Below, piece after piece: positions 10,501 through 21,805 of a stretch of DNA of 64,000 nt. The stretch's first letter is position 1. The number at the start of each line of letters is the position of its first letter. A program made the position numbers and the translations under genes. The stretch spans positions 1 through 64,000 of the forward strand of contig CALFYL010000408.1 in the NCBI GenBank assembly GCA_937952135.1. The letters are read 5' to 3'. The notes below the pieces were generated by a model. It was not told the DNA's origin. It was given only the letters and a program-made list of their open reading frames with translations, and did not search any database. The stretch comes from an uncultured Planctomycetia bacterium. Its GTDB lineage: Bacteria > Planctomycetota > UBA1135 > GCA-002686595.

Positions 10501-10679
10501 AAGCGCACGAGCCGGTCGACGGCGGGGTCCGCGCCGCTCGCCTCCAAAGCCGCGAACACGACTTCGCCCAAGCGCGCCGCCCCGTCCTCCCACGGCGTTC
10601 CAGGCGCGTCCGGGCCCCGCAACGCCTCGAACTCCATTGCGCGCCATTCGACCCCCCGCGCGCGGCGTGCGCAATCCAT
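7515..10679 (-). CDS. DinG/XPD-type ATP-dependent DNA helicase
   Basis: This is a 1054-residue superfamily 2 helicase. Walker A is APTGTGKT (Lys328) and motif II reads DECE (511-514) in place of DEAH. Between them lie several cysteines (YVCW, RCPL, GCCSARNDRDTC) as in the iron-sulfur domain of XPD/DinG proteins. Motif VI, QGFGRLMRRETDRG, is in the C-terminal third. The N-terminal 300 residues are unlike E. coli DinG and I cannot assign them; a Q-motif-like KGQHDVAREVGRWF precedes Walker A. It likely unwinds 5'-3' at repair or replication intermediates. A second ATG 42 bp downstream (MEFEALRG) is an alternative start. Confidence 0.85.
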   Translation of the reverse strand: MDCARRARGVEWRAMEFEALRGPDAPGTPWEDGAARLGEVVFAALEASGADPAVDRLVRLRVLRRGADGGDEARELDVSGDAREAWTSFSQLVRGASIVVASAEGFSAWAQRFRASDGEALRAIGLDEVEALLFPMRSRRRVELGLAPQEVRAELSEIVERFARLSHEVHALVAAGWTSSWRRLTEGAPTTASALACIAALIEQPSLWRDDGGARDGLLALAQESRPENSDGALWGLADILRPRWADVGAQWKTLPTVPVSSESAEPLASADLDALDELFEERLPALFARPGAEPSYRKGQHDVAREVGRWFCARKLMLVHAPTGTGKTLSYLVPAMLWSLRNNVRVAISTYTKALQDQALDSEAPRALAALKSIGVTEEPRITLLKGRENYVCWRALRLHAPAENDSGEAWLAWTSLAQFALLDENGDLDRFPMRCPLALGAQGTASYVRELGSLVRATHAALGCCSARNDRDTCAAEVSRLRAERSHILITNHAFALVRQAMFKHAIFDECEHLHDQCGGAWSFKVTLREIHEHLTHLRQPGRTNSRAVLDRLERLAIQSAELSAHSQAANAAWLKAWSGLEALQASVDAFKAWRDEQRRKREARDEHSLLREYLGALDAEVERKPEVRVITGAKALFDARGELLAAATELESELSQIVGLLDGVQAPGVAKLRRSLELARGDLFEWREPLENFAPVVDGKPAFAKERFYDIEVDSRGQDLLAARVLLPNELLGRNYYPALDGAVLISATTWLRGGFETSMGYLGLDRAREPLEDETRAPSEVVTFRAEDPFDYSRVLIGVPNDPPDVAGARSDFQSYVRRFLAHLAERTRGRVLALFTNADEARRTGEELVGFFRARGIPLWFQGMAGVRKEELADLFRTRPNSVLLGVDTFWYGADFPGETLEYLVIVKLPYGVPDRYHHAQCAALGQSEQRRRIYLPRALSKFRQGFGRLMRRETDRGCVFVLDRRILVGANKLFLGELPVDSELGRSADADWPRGGAKLVLDGTDKVLDAAFEHMHLGNEIRRRGLATPFAERAPPPEPRIVPDDSMF

Positions 10680-10775
10680 TCAACGCCGCGGAACGCTGCT
10701 CAGCGCTCGAACGCCGAGGGGCGCGGATCGAATCCGCCCGTTACGCTCGGACGGCCATCTGGTAATCGCAGAGCC

Positions 10776-11759
10776 ATGTCCCCGAGCCCACTTTCTCGAC
10801 AGACCGCGCCCGCGAAGCCGCGAGTCGTCCCCACGCCGCCCTACAAATTGAGGCAGCGGCTCGCGCGGCGCAAGAGCTTGCTCGAGGCCGCCAAAGGCCT
10901 CCGCGTTGCTCAGCGAATCGCAGGCTTGAGCGCCGTGTTCGCGGGACTCGTGCTCGCCCATGCGCTGTACGTGGCGGTTGGCGGCGCGAGCGAGGCGCAG
11001 AGACTGACCTACCGCTCGGAGGTGCTTTCGCGCGCGGCGGCGGTCGGCGCGCTGGTCGTGCTCGTGGGAGTGCAAGTGTGGAATTGGCGGCGCGCCAAAG
11101 TGCGGCCGATCGGCGCGTTGCTCGTCGCAGCCTTCGCATGGGGGACGCCCGTGCTCGTGTGGACGGTCTCGATCGCTCGGTCGAAGGTGTCCGCCGAGGG
11201 ACTCGGCGAAGTGGTCGTGTACGCCGGCGGCGCCCTGGCCGCGGTGTACGGCGCGTGGAACTTCGTGCGACGCGAAGGCGCGAAAGCGAAGGAGCTGGCG
11301 TCGGATCCGCTGTTGCGCACTCCGTCGCTCGCGCCCCACGCGGACGTGCTGATCGACGCGGTCGACACGCAGCACCGCGAAGGGACCTTCGACCTCGGTC
11401 TGCTGGGCGCGCTGTTGCTCGCCGCGGCCGTGGTTCTGGCGCTCTTCGGCGTGCGCGCCCCGGGCCTCGAAGCGCGCAACCTCGAACTCGTGCGCGAGCT
11501 CTCGAGCCGCAACGTCGACCTCGAGCGTTTCGTCGCGCCGTCCGAGCGCGCGCAACGCCTGGCGGAGCTCGAAGGCGAAGTCGCGGGGTTTCGGCCGGGC
11601 TCGCTCGGGCTGGCGAGCAGCGGACCGCTCGATGCGCACTACGAAGGTGCGCTCGCGATCGTCACGCTTCCGCTGCGAGTCGGGGGCGTGACCGTCGGAT
11701 GGCGCGTGGTCGAAGGCGAGTGGTGCTTGGCCGAGGTGCGTTGGCCGCCTGGGAGGTGA
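10776..11759 (+). CDS. Multi-pass membrane protein of unknown function
   Basis: This 327-residue protein was assigned from the ATG giving MSPSPLSRQ; the frame is open much further upstream, but there it is antisense to the helicase. A basic Pro-rich N-terminus (to about residue 40) is followed by five hydrophobic stretches, near residues 47-70, 88-108, 112-136, 145-165 and 210-232. A soluble C-terminal domain of about 95 residues follows, ending GWRVVEGEWCLAEVRW. I do not recognise the family. The C-terminal part resembles small beta-rich domains that carry a charged surface, but no motif is diagnostic. It precedes terC by about 100 bp on the same strand. Confidence 0.65.
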   Translation: MSPSPLSRQTAPAKPRVVPTPPYKLRQRLARRKSLLEAAKGLRVAQRIAGLSAVFAGLVLAHALYVAVGGASEAQRLTYRSEVLSRAAAVGALVVLVGVQVWNWRRAKVRPIGALLVAAFAWGTPVLVWTVSIARSKVSAEGLGEVVVYAGGALAAVYGAWNFVRREGAKAKELASDPLLRTPSLAPHADVLIDAVDTQHREGTFDLGLLGALLLAAAVVLALFGVRAPGLEARNLELVRELSSRNVDLERFVAPSERAQRLAELEGEVAGFRPGSLGLASSGPLDAHYEGALAIVTLPLRVGGVTVGWRVVEGEWCLAEVRWPPGR

Positions 11760-11863
11760 TCGAGCGCGGCGAGCGAGCGCGGCGACGGCGCGCTTGGTGA
11801 ACCCCGCCGCGTATCTCTACGCTCTCCGCGCCTCCCGTCCTCCCAATATCGCAGCGCGCCCCT

Positions 11864-12631
<768 letters not shown>

Positions 12632-12861
12632 GCCGCGGACCGCGGCCGCCAGCTCTCCGCGATTTCGCCTCAGCGTCCGGCGCCGTTTCGGCGCGTTTCG
12701 CTCGTCGTGGGTACGATGAAGTCGCTGATCGACGACGACAGCCTCCCAACGGACTTTGTCGCCACGCTCGATCGCACGCAGGCCAGCATTCGATCCGACC
12801 GGGCAGGCGGGACGGATGGTGGATTTCCGACGGGCCAGGTCCAACTTCCGAGGCTTTCCAC

Positions 12862-14604
12862 ATGTCCCAGCGACACGTCGCTCGCCTGATTGCGCACCCC
12901 TGTACGCTGCTGGTCGCCTTGGCGCAGCCTGTTTGCGCGCAGTTTCTCACCCAAGTTGGCACGGATGCCAAGGGCGTATCGTGGCCAGACCACTACTATG
13001 ACTCTGGCATAGGCGCGCTGTCTTCAAATGGCCGGTGGTTGGTCTACCGCGACTACGGCGGCGTCTATCGTCGCGACCTCGAGACCGGCCGAGTCGATCC
13101 CGTCAGTGTCCACTGGCTCACGGGCGTTCAGGCGGGCGGAGAGAACGCCTCGGTCAGCGACGACGGCAACTTGGTGTGCTTCGAGACCTGGGAAGGCTCG
13201 AACGTGCCCGGCGACACGAATTTCGCGTACGACGTCTTTGTGCGCGACGTGGCGCTGGGAACCACAACCCGGGTGAGCGTGGATCCCTTCGGGGGCCAGT
13301 TGTGGGGGGCTTCCACTCGGCCAACCATCAGCCGGGATGGCTCGACGGTCGTGTTCGAGAGCGACGACCCCAACGTCGTTTTCGGCGACTTCAACAACTG
13401 GCGCGACGTCTTTGTGCATGACGTCGAGACCGGTGTCAACGAGTTGATCTCGGTCGATCCAGCGGGCCAAGCCGGACAGGCGTCGCCTCACTTGTGCGGC
13501 ACGCATGGGCTGATTCCCTGCTATTGGGGTGGCGGTTCTTCCTCCAGCTCCGACGGTCGCTATGTCGCGTTCGGGACCATTGCTCACAACCTAGTTGCAG
13601 GCGGGACGGCCCCCGGCCGGGTCAATGTCTTCGTACGCGATCGAAGAACGGGAGTCACCCAACTGGTGAGCGTCAATGACGCAGGCCAACCCGGCGACTC
13701 TCACAGTTGGTACCCCGTGATGTCCGGCGATGGACGCTACGTGGCGTTCATGAGCTGGGCGACGAACTTCGCTTCTTCGGGATGGTTCGATCCCCATGCC
13801 TTTGTTCACGATCGAGTCAGTGGCACCACTCACTGGGTCGATCAAAGCTCCACCGGCACGGTTTCTAGCGGGGTCCATCGATTCATATCGCTTTCGGGCG
13901 ACGGCATGTGGGTGGGGTACACCAGTGATGCCTGGGACCTCGTGCCGGGCGACACCAACGGCTCCTTCGACGCGTTCATGACCCACTGGCAGTCCGGTTT
14001 CACTCGGCTTCTGAGCCGGTCAACGACCGGTCAGACCGGGTTCGTCTACGGCGGCGATCCCATCGCGCTCTCTTGGGACGGCTCTCGTTCGGTGTTTCAG
14101 TCCGGCTCGAACGCGCTCGTCGCCGGTGCGCCGGAGGACCAACAGGACATCTTCCTACGCGACGAACGCGTTCAGTCCGTGCCCGTGGTTTCGTACTGCA
14201 CCGCCAAGACGAACTCGCTCGGCTGCCAGCCGGCCATGAGCACGTCGGGCATCTGCTCGTTCACTCTCGGCACGCCCTTCTTCCTCACCTCGCAGTTCGA
14301 GCGCAGCCACCAGCCGGCGATGATGGTGTGGAGCACCGCGCCGGCGGCGCTGCCGTTCTCTGGAGGTTTTGTGTGCGTGCAGTTGCCGATGCACCGCACG
14401 CCGCTTCAGTCGACAGGCGGCGCGAGTGCCGCCAACGACTGCACCGGAACCTGCTCGTACGTTTTCACGCCGCAGTACGCGCAGAGCCGCGGACTGAGCC
14501 CAGGCGACACCGTCTACGCTCAGTTCTGGTCTCGCGACCCCGCCGGCGCGACCGCGCGCCGCGTGAACGCGAGCGACGCGATCGCCTTCACCTGGGCGCC
14601 GTAG
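12862..14604 (+). CDS. Secreted seven-repeat beta-propeller with Cys-rich C-terminal module
   Basis: The protein has 580 residues from the ATG giving MSQRHVARLI, preceded by GAGG at 12850-12853. The frame continues upstream over terC, but that part is not protein-like. A signal peptide ends near VCAQF. Seven repeats of the [IL]S-x-DG-x-x-V-x-F-x-S type predict one seven-bladed propeller. The last 135 residues are a separate Cys-rich module beginning SYCTAKTNSLGCQP and ending around AQFWSRDP. The same module occurs at 36.4 kb and 46.0 kb. Codon use in the propeller part is noticeably less G/C-biased at third positions than in neighbouring genes, which may indicate recent acquisition. The role is probably surface binding or adhesion; this is inference. 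Confidence 0.82.
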   Translation: MSQRHVARLIAHPCTLLVALAQPVCAQFLTQVGTDAKGVSWPDHYYDSGIGALSSNGRWLVYRDYGGVYRRDLETGRVDPVSVHWLTGVQAGGENASVSDDGNLVCFETWEGSNVPGDTNFAYDVFVRDVALGTTTRVSVDPFGGQLWGASTRPTISRDGSTVVFESDDPNVVFGDFNNWRDVFVHDVETGVNELISVDPAGQAGQASPHLCGTHGLIPCYWGGGSSSSSDGRYVAFGTIAHNLVAGGTAPGRVNVFVRDRRTGVTQLVSVNDAGQPGDSHSWYPVMSGDGRYVAFMSWATNFASSGWFDPHAFVHDRVSGTTHWVDQSSTGTVSSGVHRFISLSGDGMWVGYTSDAWDLVPGDTNGSFDAFMTHWQSGFTRLLSRSTTGQTGFVYGGDPIALSWDGSRSVFQSGSNALVAGAPEDQQDIFLRDERVQSVPVVSYCTAKTNSLGCQPAMSTSGICSFTLGTPFFLTSQFERSHQPAMMVWSTAPAALPFSGGFVCVQLPMHRTPLQSTGGASAANDCTGTCSYVFTPQYAQSRGLSPGDTVYAQFWSRDPAGATARRVNASDAIAFTWAP

Positions 14605-14613
14605 CGCGGCGCG

Positions 14614-15438
14614 TCACTCGCCCGAGGACCAGGCGCTGCGGAACTCGGGGTAGAGCGTCAGGCCGCCGCAGGCGTAGATCGTCTGGCCGGTGATGTAGGA
14701 AGCCTCGTCGGAGGCGAGGAAGGCGACGAGGCTCGCGATTTCGCCCGGATCGCCGGCGCGGCCCATGGGGATGTGGCTCTCGACGAGCTCGCGCGCGTTG
14801 CGGTCCGCGGTCCACGAGGAGTTGATCGGCGTCACGATCGCGCCCGGCGCCACCGCGTTCACACGGATGCCCTGCGCGGCGTACTCGAGAGCCATGGTGC
14901 GAGTCAGGTTGCCCATGCCGCCCTTCGAGATCGAATAGGCGACGTACTTGGGCTTGGGGATGACCTCGTGCACGCTCGAGTTGTTGATGATCACGCCGCT
15001 GCCACGCTCGAGGAAGTGGCGGACGGCCTCGCGCGAGCACAGGAACGCGCCGCGCAGGTTGACGCCCAGCACGCGGTCGAAGTCGCTCATGTCGACTTGG
15101 TGCGTCGGCGCGGGCTTCTGGATGCCGGCGTTGTTGACCAGCACGTCGATGTGGCCCCACTCGTCGAGCACGCGCGCGAACATGGCGCGCACCGAGCGCT
15201 CGTCGGCGATGTCGGCTTGCACGATCATGTCCTTGCAGCCGCTGTCGCGCGCGGTCAGGCACGCCTGGAGCACCTCCGCGCCGACGTCCGCGGCTTGCGC
15301 GTCGTCGACCAGGTAGTTGATGGCGACGTTCGCGCCCTCGGCGGCGCACTTGAGCGCGATGGCGCGGCCGATGCCGGTGGATGCGCCGGTGATGAGGACG
15401 TTCTTGGCTTCGAGGCGCTTGCGGGTTTGGACGATCAT
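14614..15438 (-). CDS. SDR-family oxidoreductase, glucose 1-dehydrogenase-like
   Basis: This is a 274-residue classical short-chain dehydrogenase. The NAD(P) motif is TGASTGIG (residues 17-24), with NNAG downstream and the catalytic Ser...Tyr-x-x-x-Lys in NSS...YSISK. The overall pattern (MGRAGDPGEIA, then a final TGQTIYACGG) is closest to glucose 1-dehydrogenases, but SDR substrates are hard to predict. The start MIVQTRKRL was chosen because it places the motif at the usual distance. It is the last gene of the minus-strand carbohydrate operon, 47 bp after the VOC gene, and its stop is 9 bp from the convergent propeller's stop. Confidence 0.85.
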   Translation of the reverse strand: MIVQTRKRLEAKNVLITGASTGIGRAIALKCAAEGANVAINYLVDDAQAADVGAEVLQACLTARDSGCKDMIVQADIADERSVRAMFARVLDEWGHIDVLVNNAGIQKPAPTHQVDMSDFDRVLGVNLRGAFLCSREAVRHFLERGSGVIINNSSVHEVIPKPKYVAYSISKGGMGNLTRTMALEYAAQGIRVNAVAPGAIVTPINSSWTADRNARELVESHIPMGRAGDPGEIASLVAFLASDEASYITGQTIYACGGLTLYPEFRSAWSSGE

Positions 15439-15485
15439 GGCGGTGAGAGAGTGGCGAAGAGGGACGTGGAGAAGGCGTTCGTGAG

Positions 15486-16523
15486 TCAGCGAGACGTTCG
15501 CTGAACGAGTTCGAGGACGTGGCCGTCGGGATCGCGCAGACGCAGCGCCTGCTCGAAGCCCAGCGGTTGGGCGGTCAGGCGCACGGCGCCGGGCGAGATC
15601 CACGCGGCGGCGCGAAGCGTGCGTTCGCAAGCCGGCGCGGAGGGAACCGAGAGGCGCGTGTGCCAGTGGACGAGGTCGCAGGCGCGCTCGTTCGGCGGAT
15701 AAGGGCGGCCGTCGGAGGGCGCGAGGTACTCGAGCAGCTCGATGCCCGGCCCGTGCGGGGCGCGCAGGGCCGTGATGCGCAGGCGCGCGCCGAACACGTT
15801 GTTGAGGTGCTCCTGCTCCGCGCCCCAGTTCTCGCTCGCGCCTGCGACGCGAAGACCGAGTTGGTCGCGATAGAAGCGCAGGCTCGCCTCGGTGTCGGCG
15901 ACGACGATCGCGGTGTGGTCGATGCCCACGAACACGCGCGCGCTCGGCGCTTGCCAGCGTTCGTCGCCTTTGCCCGGCGGGAAGCGGATCGCTTCGAGCA
16001 CATGGCCGTCGGGGTCCTTGAAGTAGAAGGCCTCGATGCCGCCGGCGTTCGGGTTCCAGTCCGGGAGCCGCTGCGGTCCGCTCGACGCGTGGCGCACGCG
16101 GTGCTCGCGCAGCCGCGCGTAGGCGGCCTCCATGTCGCGCACGACGAGCGCGGCGTGCTGGAAACTGCCGTCGTTCGAGCGCAGATCGTGCGGCAGCGGC
16201 GAGCCGGCGGGCGCGAGGTACTCCGAAAGCTCGAGCTGTTCCTCGCCCAGACGCAGGAGCGCTACGCGAGCGCGCACACCGAACAGGCCGTGCAGGCGCT
16301 CGACCTCCGCACCGGCGACTTCGGTCTGCGACACGAGCTCGAAGTCGAGGACCCGCGTGTAGAAGTCGAGGCTGCGCTCGAGGTCGGAGACCGTGATGCC
16401 GACGAGCTCGACGGCGGCTGCGGGCGCGAGCTCGTCCGCGCGGCCGATGGCGGAGTCCGGGGGCCCGCCGAGCGGTGCGAGCGCGCCCGACGAGAACAGC
16501 GTGAGTGCGAGGGAGAGCAACAT
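15486..16523 (-). CDS. Exported tandem VOC (glyoxalase-fold) protein
   Basis: This 345-residue protein has a signal-peptide-like N-terminus (LLSLALTLFSSGALA) and two vicinal-oxygen-chelate domains, about residues 38-185 and 195-340. Each has the DLERSLDFY / DTEASLRFY helix and the DPDGHVLE strand. The usual first metal-ligand His is present in the second domain (IDHTAIVV) but is replaced by Gly in the first (VGITVSD), so only one complete metal site may exist. The reaction is unknown; family members include dioxygenases, lyases and isomerases. It begins 5 bp after the GMC oxidoreductase stop, which makes co-translation likely. Confidence 0.78.
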   Translation of the reverse strand: MLLSLALTLFSSGALAPLGGPPDSAIGRADELAPAAAVELVGITVSDLERSLDFYTRVLDFELVSQTEVAGAEVERLHGLFGVRARVALLRLGEEQLELSEYLAPAGSPLPHDLRSNDGSFQHAALVVRDMEAAYARLREHRVRHASSGPQRLPDWNPNAGGIEAFYFKDPDGHVLEAIRFPPGKGDERWQAPSARVFVGIDHTAIVVADTEASLRFYRDQLGLRVAGASENWGAEQEHLNNVFGARLRITALRAPHGPGIELLEYLAPSDGRPYPPNERACDLVHWHTRLSVPSAPACERTLRAAAWISPGAVRLTAQPLGFEQALRLRDPDGHVLELVQRTSR

Positions 16524-16528
16524 GGGCT

Positions 16529-18067
16529 TCAGTGCATCCGCGACAGAAGGTGGTCGCCGACGCGCAGTGCGTTGGCGACGATCGTGAGGGCGGGGTTGAC
16601 GGCGCCGCAGGAGGGGAAGAAGGACGCGTCGACGACGTAGAGGTTGTCGAGCTCGTGCGCCTTGCAGTTCACGTCGAGCGCCGAGGTGCGCGGATCGAGT
16701 CCGAAGCGCACGGTGCCGTTCTGGTGGGCGACTCCCGCGAGCGGAATGCGCTGGCCGACGAAGAGCTGCAGCGGAATCAGATGCTCGCGGCAGTCGAGCG
16801 CCTTGAGAAGCGACTTGAGCTTGCGCGTCAGGCGCTCGTGGCCCTGTGTGTTGTTCGGCGTGTACGAGAGGACGATCTCGCCTTTGTCGCTCAGCGAAAC
16901 GCGGTTCTGCGGGTCCGGCAGGTCTTCGCTGGTGAGCCAGAAATCGAGGCTGTGCTTCGCCATGACGTCGAGCGTCAGACCCGGTGTCAGTGGCGGCGCG
17001 CCCGAGGCGAGCGTGTCGCGGTCCATCTTGCCCACGAACGAGATGTGGCCGAGCGGCAGGTCGTCCTCCTGAGAGCGGAAGTAGAAGTCGTTCAGCGAGA
17101 GCGTCTTCTGGAAGCGCGTCGGGTTCGGCTCGCGCGAGATCGCGAGCAGGACCGAGTTGACGTGGCCCATGTAGTGCCGGCCGACCGTGTCCGAGCCGTT
17201 CGCGAGTCCGCGCGGATGTTTGTCGCTGCGCGAGCGCAGGAGCAGCGCCGCGGAGTTGATCGCGCCCGCCGACAGCACGACGACATCGGCGCGGTGGACT
17301 TCTTCGCGTCCGTCGCGCTCGACGACGACGCCGGTCACCTCGCGCCCGGAACTGCTCGTTTCGAGCCGCAGCGCCTTTGCGTTCGTGAGCAGCGTCACGC
17401 GCCCGCTCTCGAGCGCCGGATCGACGCACAACACCTGCGCGTCCGCCTTGGCCCACACCAGGCACGGATGCCCGTCGCACGTCGCGCAGCGGATGCACTT
17501 GCTGCGCAGCGGCTGGCGCTCGTCGAGCTGGACGCCGAGCGGCGTGTGGAACGGCCGCAGCCCGGCGCGCTCGAAGTCGTCGGCGAGCTTCTGGATGCGC
17601 GGCTCGTGGCTGACCGCGGGGTGCGGGTAGTCCGCACTCGCCCGGGGATCGGTCGGATCCTCGCCGCGCGCGCCGTGGACGTGGAAGAGCTGTTCCGCCT
17701 GCGTGTAGTACGGCTCGAACACGTCGTAGCCGAGCGGCCACGCAGGCGAGATTCCGCCGTAGTGACGCTGCTCGCCGAAGTCCTCTTCGCGCAGCCGGAA
17801 CAGAGCGGCCCCGTAGAACTTCGTGTTCCCGCCCACGCAGTAGTTGGTGTGCGGGTGCAGCTCGCGTCCGTGCTTGTCGCGCCACATCTCCTTCGTCTGG
17901 TAGCGCCCTTCGCCGTTCACGGCCTTGGTGCTCCAGTTCTCGGGCTCGCGGGGAACGTAGTCGCCACGCTCGACGAGCAGCACGCGCTTGCCAGCCTGCG
18001 CGAGTTTCAAGGCCAGCGTGCCGCCGCCCGCGCCGGAGCCGATGATGAGGACGTCGTAGCGTTGCAT
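16529..18067 (-). CDS. GMC-family FAD-dependent oxidoreductase
   Basis: This 512-residue flavoprotein has an N-terminal FAD motif, VLIIGSGAGGG (GxGxxG at residues 10-15), and the acidic VERGD that ends the fold. The C-terminal signature SFFPSCGAVNPALTIVANALR carries the GMC active-site region. A Cys-rich patch, KCIRCATCDGHPC, sits near residue 190 and is typical of a subset of bacterial GMC dehydrogenases; whether it binds a metal is not known to me. Substrates in this family are alcohols and sugars. No signal peptide is seen, so it is probably cytoplasmic. It lies between the GH63 gene (133 bp upstream) and the VOC gene (5 bp downstream) in one operon. Confidence 0.88.
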   Translation of the reverse strand: MQRYDVLIIGSGAGGGTLALKLAQAGKRVLLVERGDYVPREPENWSTKAVNGEGRYQTKEMWRDKHGRELHPHTNYCVGGNTKFYGAALFRLREEDFGEQRHYGGISPAWPLGYDVFEPYYTQAEQLFHVHGARGEDPTDPRASADYPHPAVSHEPRIQKLADDFERAGLRPFHTPLGVQLDERQPLRSKCIRCATCDGHPCLVWAKADAQVLCVDPALESGRVTLLTNAKALRLETSSSGREVTGVVVERDGREEVHRADVVVLSAGAINSAALLLRSRSDKHPRGLANGSDTVGRHYMGHVNSVLLAISREPNPTRFQKTLSLNDFYFRSQEDDLPLGHISFVGKMDRDTLASGAPPLTPGLTLDVMAKHSLDFWLTSEDLPDPQNRVSLSDKGEIVLSYTPNNTQGHERLTRKLKSLLKALDCREHLIPLQLFVGQRIPLAGVAHQNGTVRFGLDPRTSALDVNCKAHELDNLYVVDASFFPSCGAVNPALTIVANALRVGDHLLSRMH

Positions 18068-18200
18068 GGGATGAGTGAGGCGCGTTGCGGGTTCGTGGGA
18101 GTTGCGGTCTGCGAGTGCGTGGACGCCCGAACGGATGCGGAGCGGCGGCGCGGGTTTCCGAATCCATCGAGACTCGTTCGCGGGCGCCGGGCGGTCGGAG

Positions 18201-21007
<2,807 letters not shown>

Positions 21008-21011
<4 letters not shown>

Positions 21012-21805
21012 GGCAGCGAAGGAGACGGGTCGAGGGGTTTGCGGCCGCAGAAGATGCACGGCACGAGTTCGCAGTGTCGGAGCTTCGCGCAGCGGATCGG
21101 TCGCCGGGCGACGCGCGTGTGCAGCTCGGCGGCGGCGAGCATCCCGCCGAGCGGCGCGAGCACGTAGATCCACCAAGCGCGCCACTGGCCCGAAGGAAGC
21201 GCGGAGCCGAGGGTGCGTGCGGGATTCATGCTCATCCCCGAGAGCGGAGCTTCGACGGCGATGAACAGCGCGACGCACACGCCCGCGAGCACTCCGGTCC
21301 AGCGCTCGAGCCGCGGCGAGGCGCTTGCGCTCAGGACTACGGCCATGAGCAGGAACGAGATCGCGAACTCGGCGCACGCGGCGATCGCGACACCTTGCCG
21401 GCCGGGCTGCGTCACCACGAAGTTCACGCTCTCGTGGGCGAGCGGAAGTCCGGCCGCCGCGCACGCCGCGACGCCGAGAACCGCACCCAAGCACTGGGCG
21501 ACGACGTAAGCGAAGGCGTCGTGCCGTTCGACGCGGCCGAGCCGCAGGAACGTGAGCGTCACGGCGGGATTGATGTGCGCGCCCGAGCGACGGCCCCAGG
21601 GCGAGTAGATCAGCGCCACGGCCGTGAGTCCCATCGCGACTCCCATCAGCGTGCGTCGAATGAGCGCGTCGTCGAGGGCGGTGCGAACCGGAGAGTGCGG
21701 ATGCTCGAGGAGCGCCGCGAAAACGCACGCCGAGACCATGAACGCTCCGAGCCCGAAGGCTTCGAACACGTACGCCGGCCAGTGCTTTGCGAAGGCGGCT
21801 CTCAT
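21008..21805 (-). CDS. MIP-family channel (aquaporin / glycerol facilitator)
   Basis: This is a 265-residue channel with six predicted membrane helices and both NPA boxes (Asn79-Pro-Ala in GAHINPAVT and Asn194-Pro-Ala in MSMNPARTLGS). The pore passes water or small polyols; the selectivity residues cannot be assigned confidently. The C-terminus is unusual: about 30 residues with four cysteines (RCAKLRHC...PCIFCG). Its start overlaps the stop of the debranching enzyme and its stop overlaps the start of the GH63 gene, both as ATGA. It is therefore translationally coupled on both sides, and the channel is likely part of the same pathway. Confidence 0.93.

Noticed and set aside
7614..10680. Long open frame on the plus strand antisense to the helicase
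   Set aside because: It mirrors the codon bias of the helicase, is Arg/Ala-rich with no motif, and the helicase has clear conserved motifs on the other strand.
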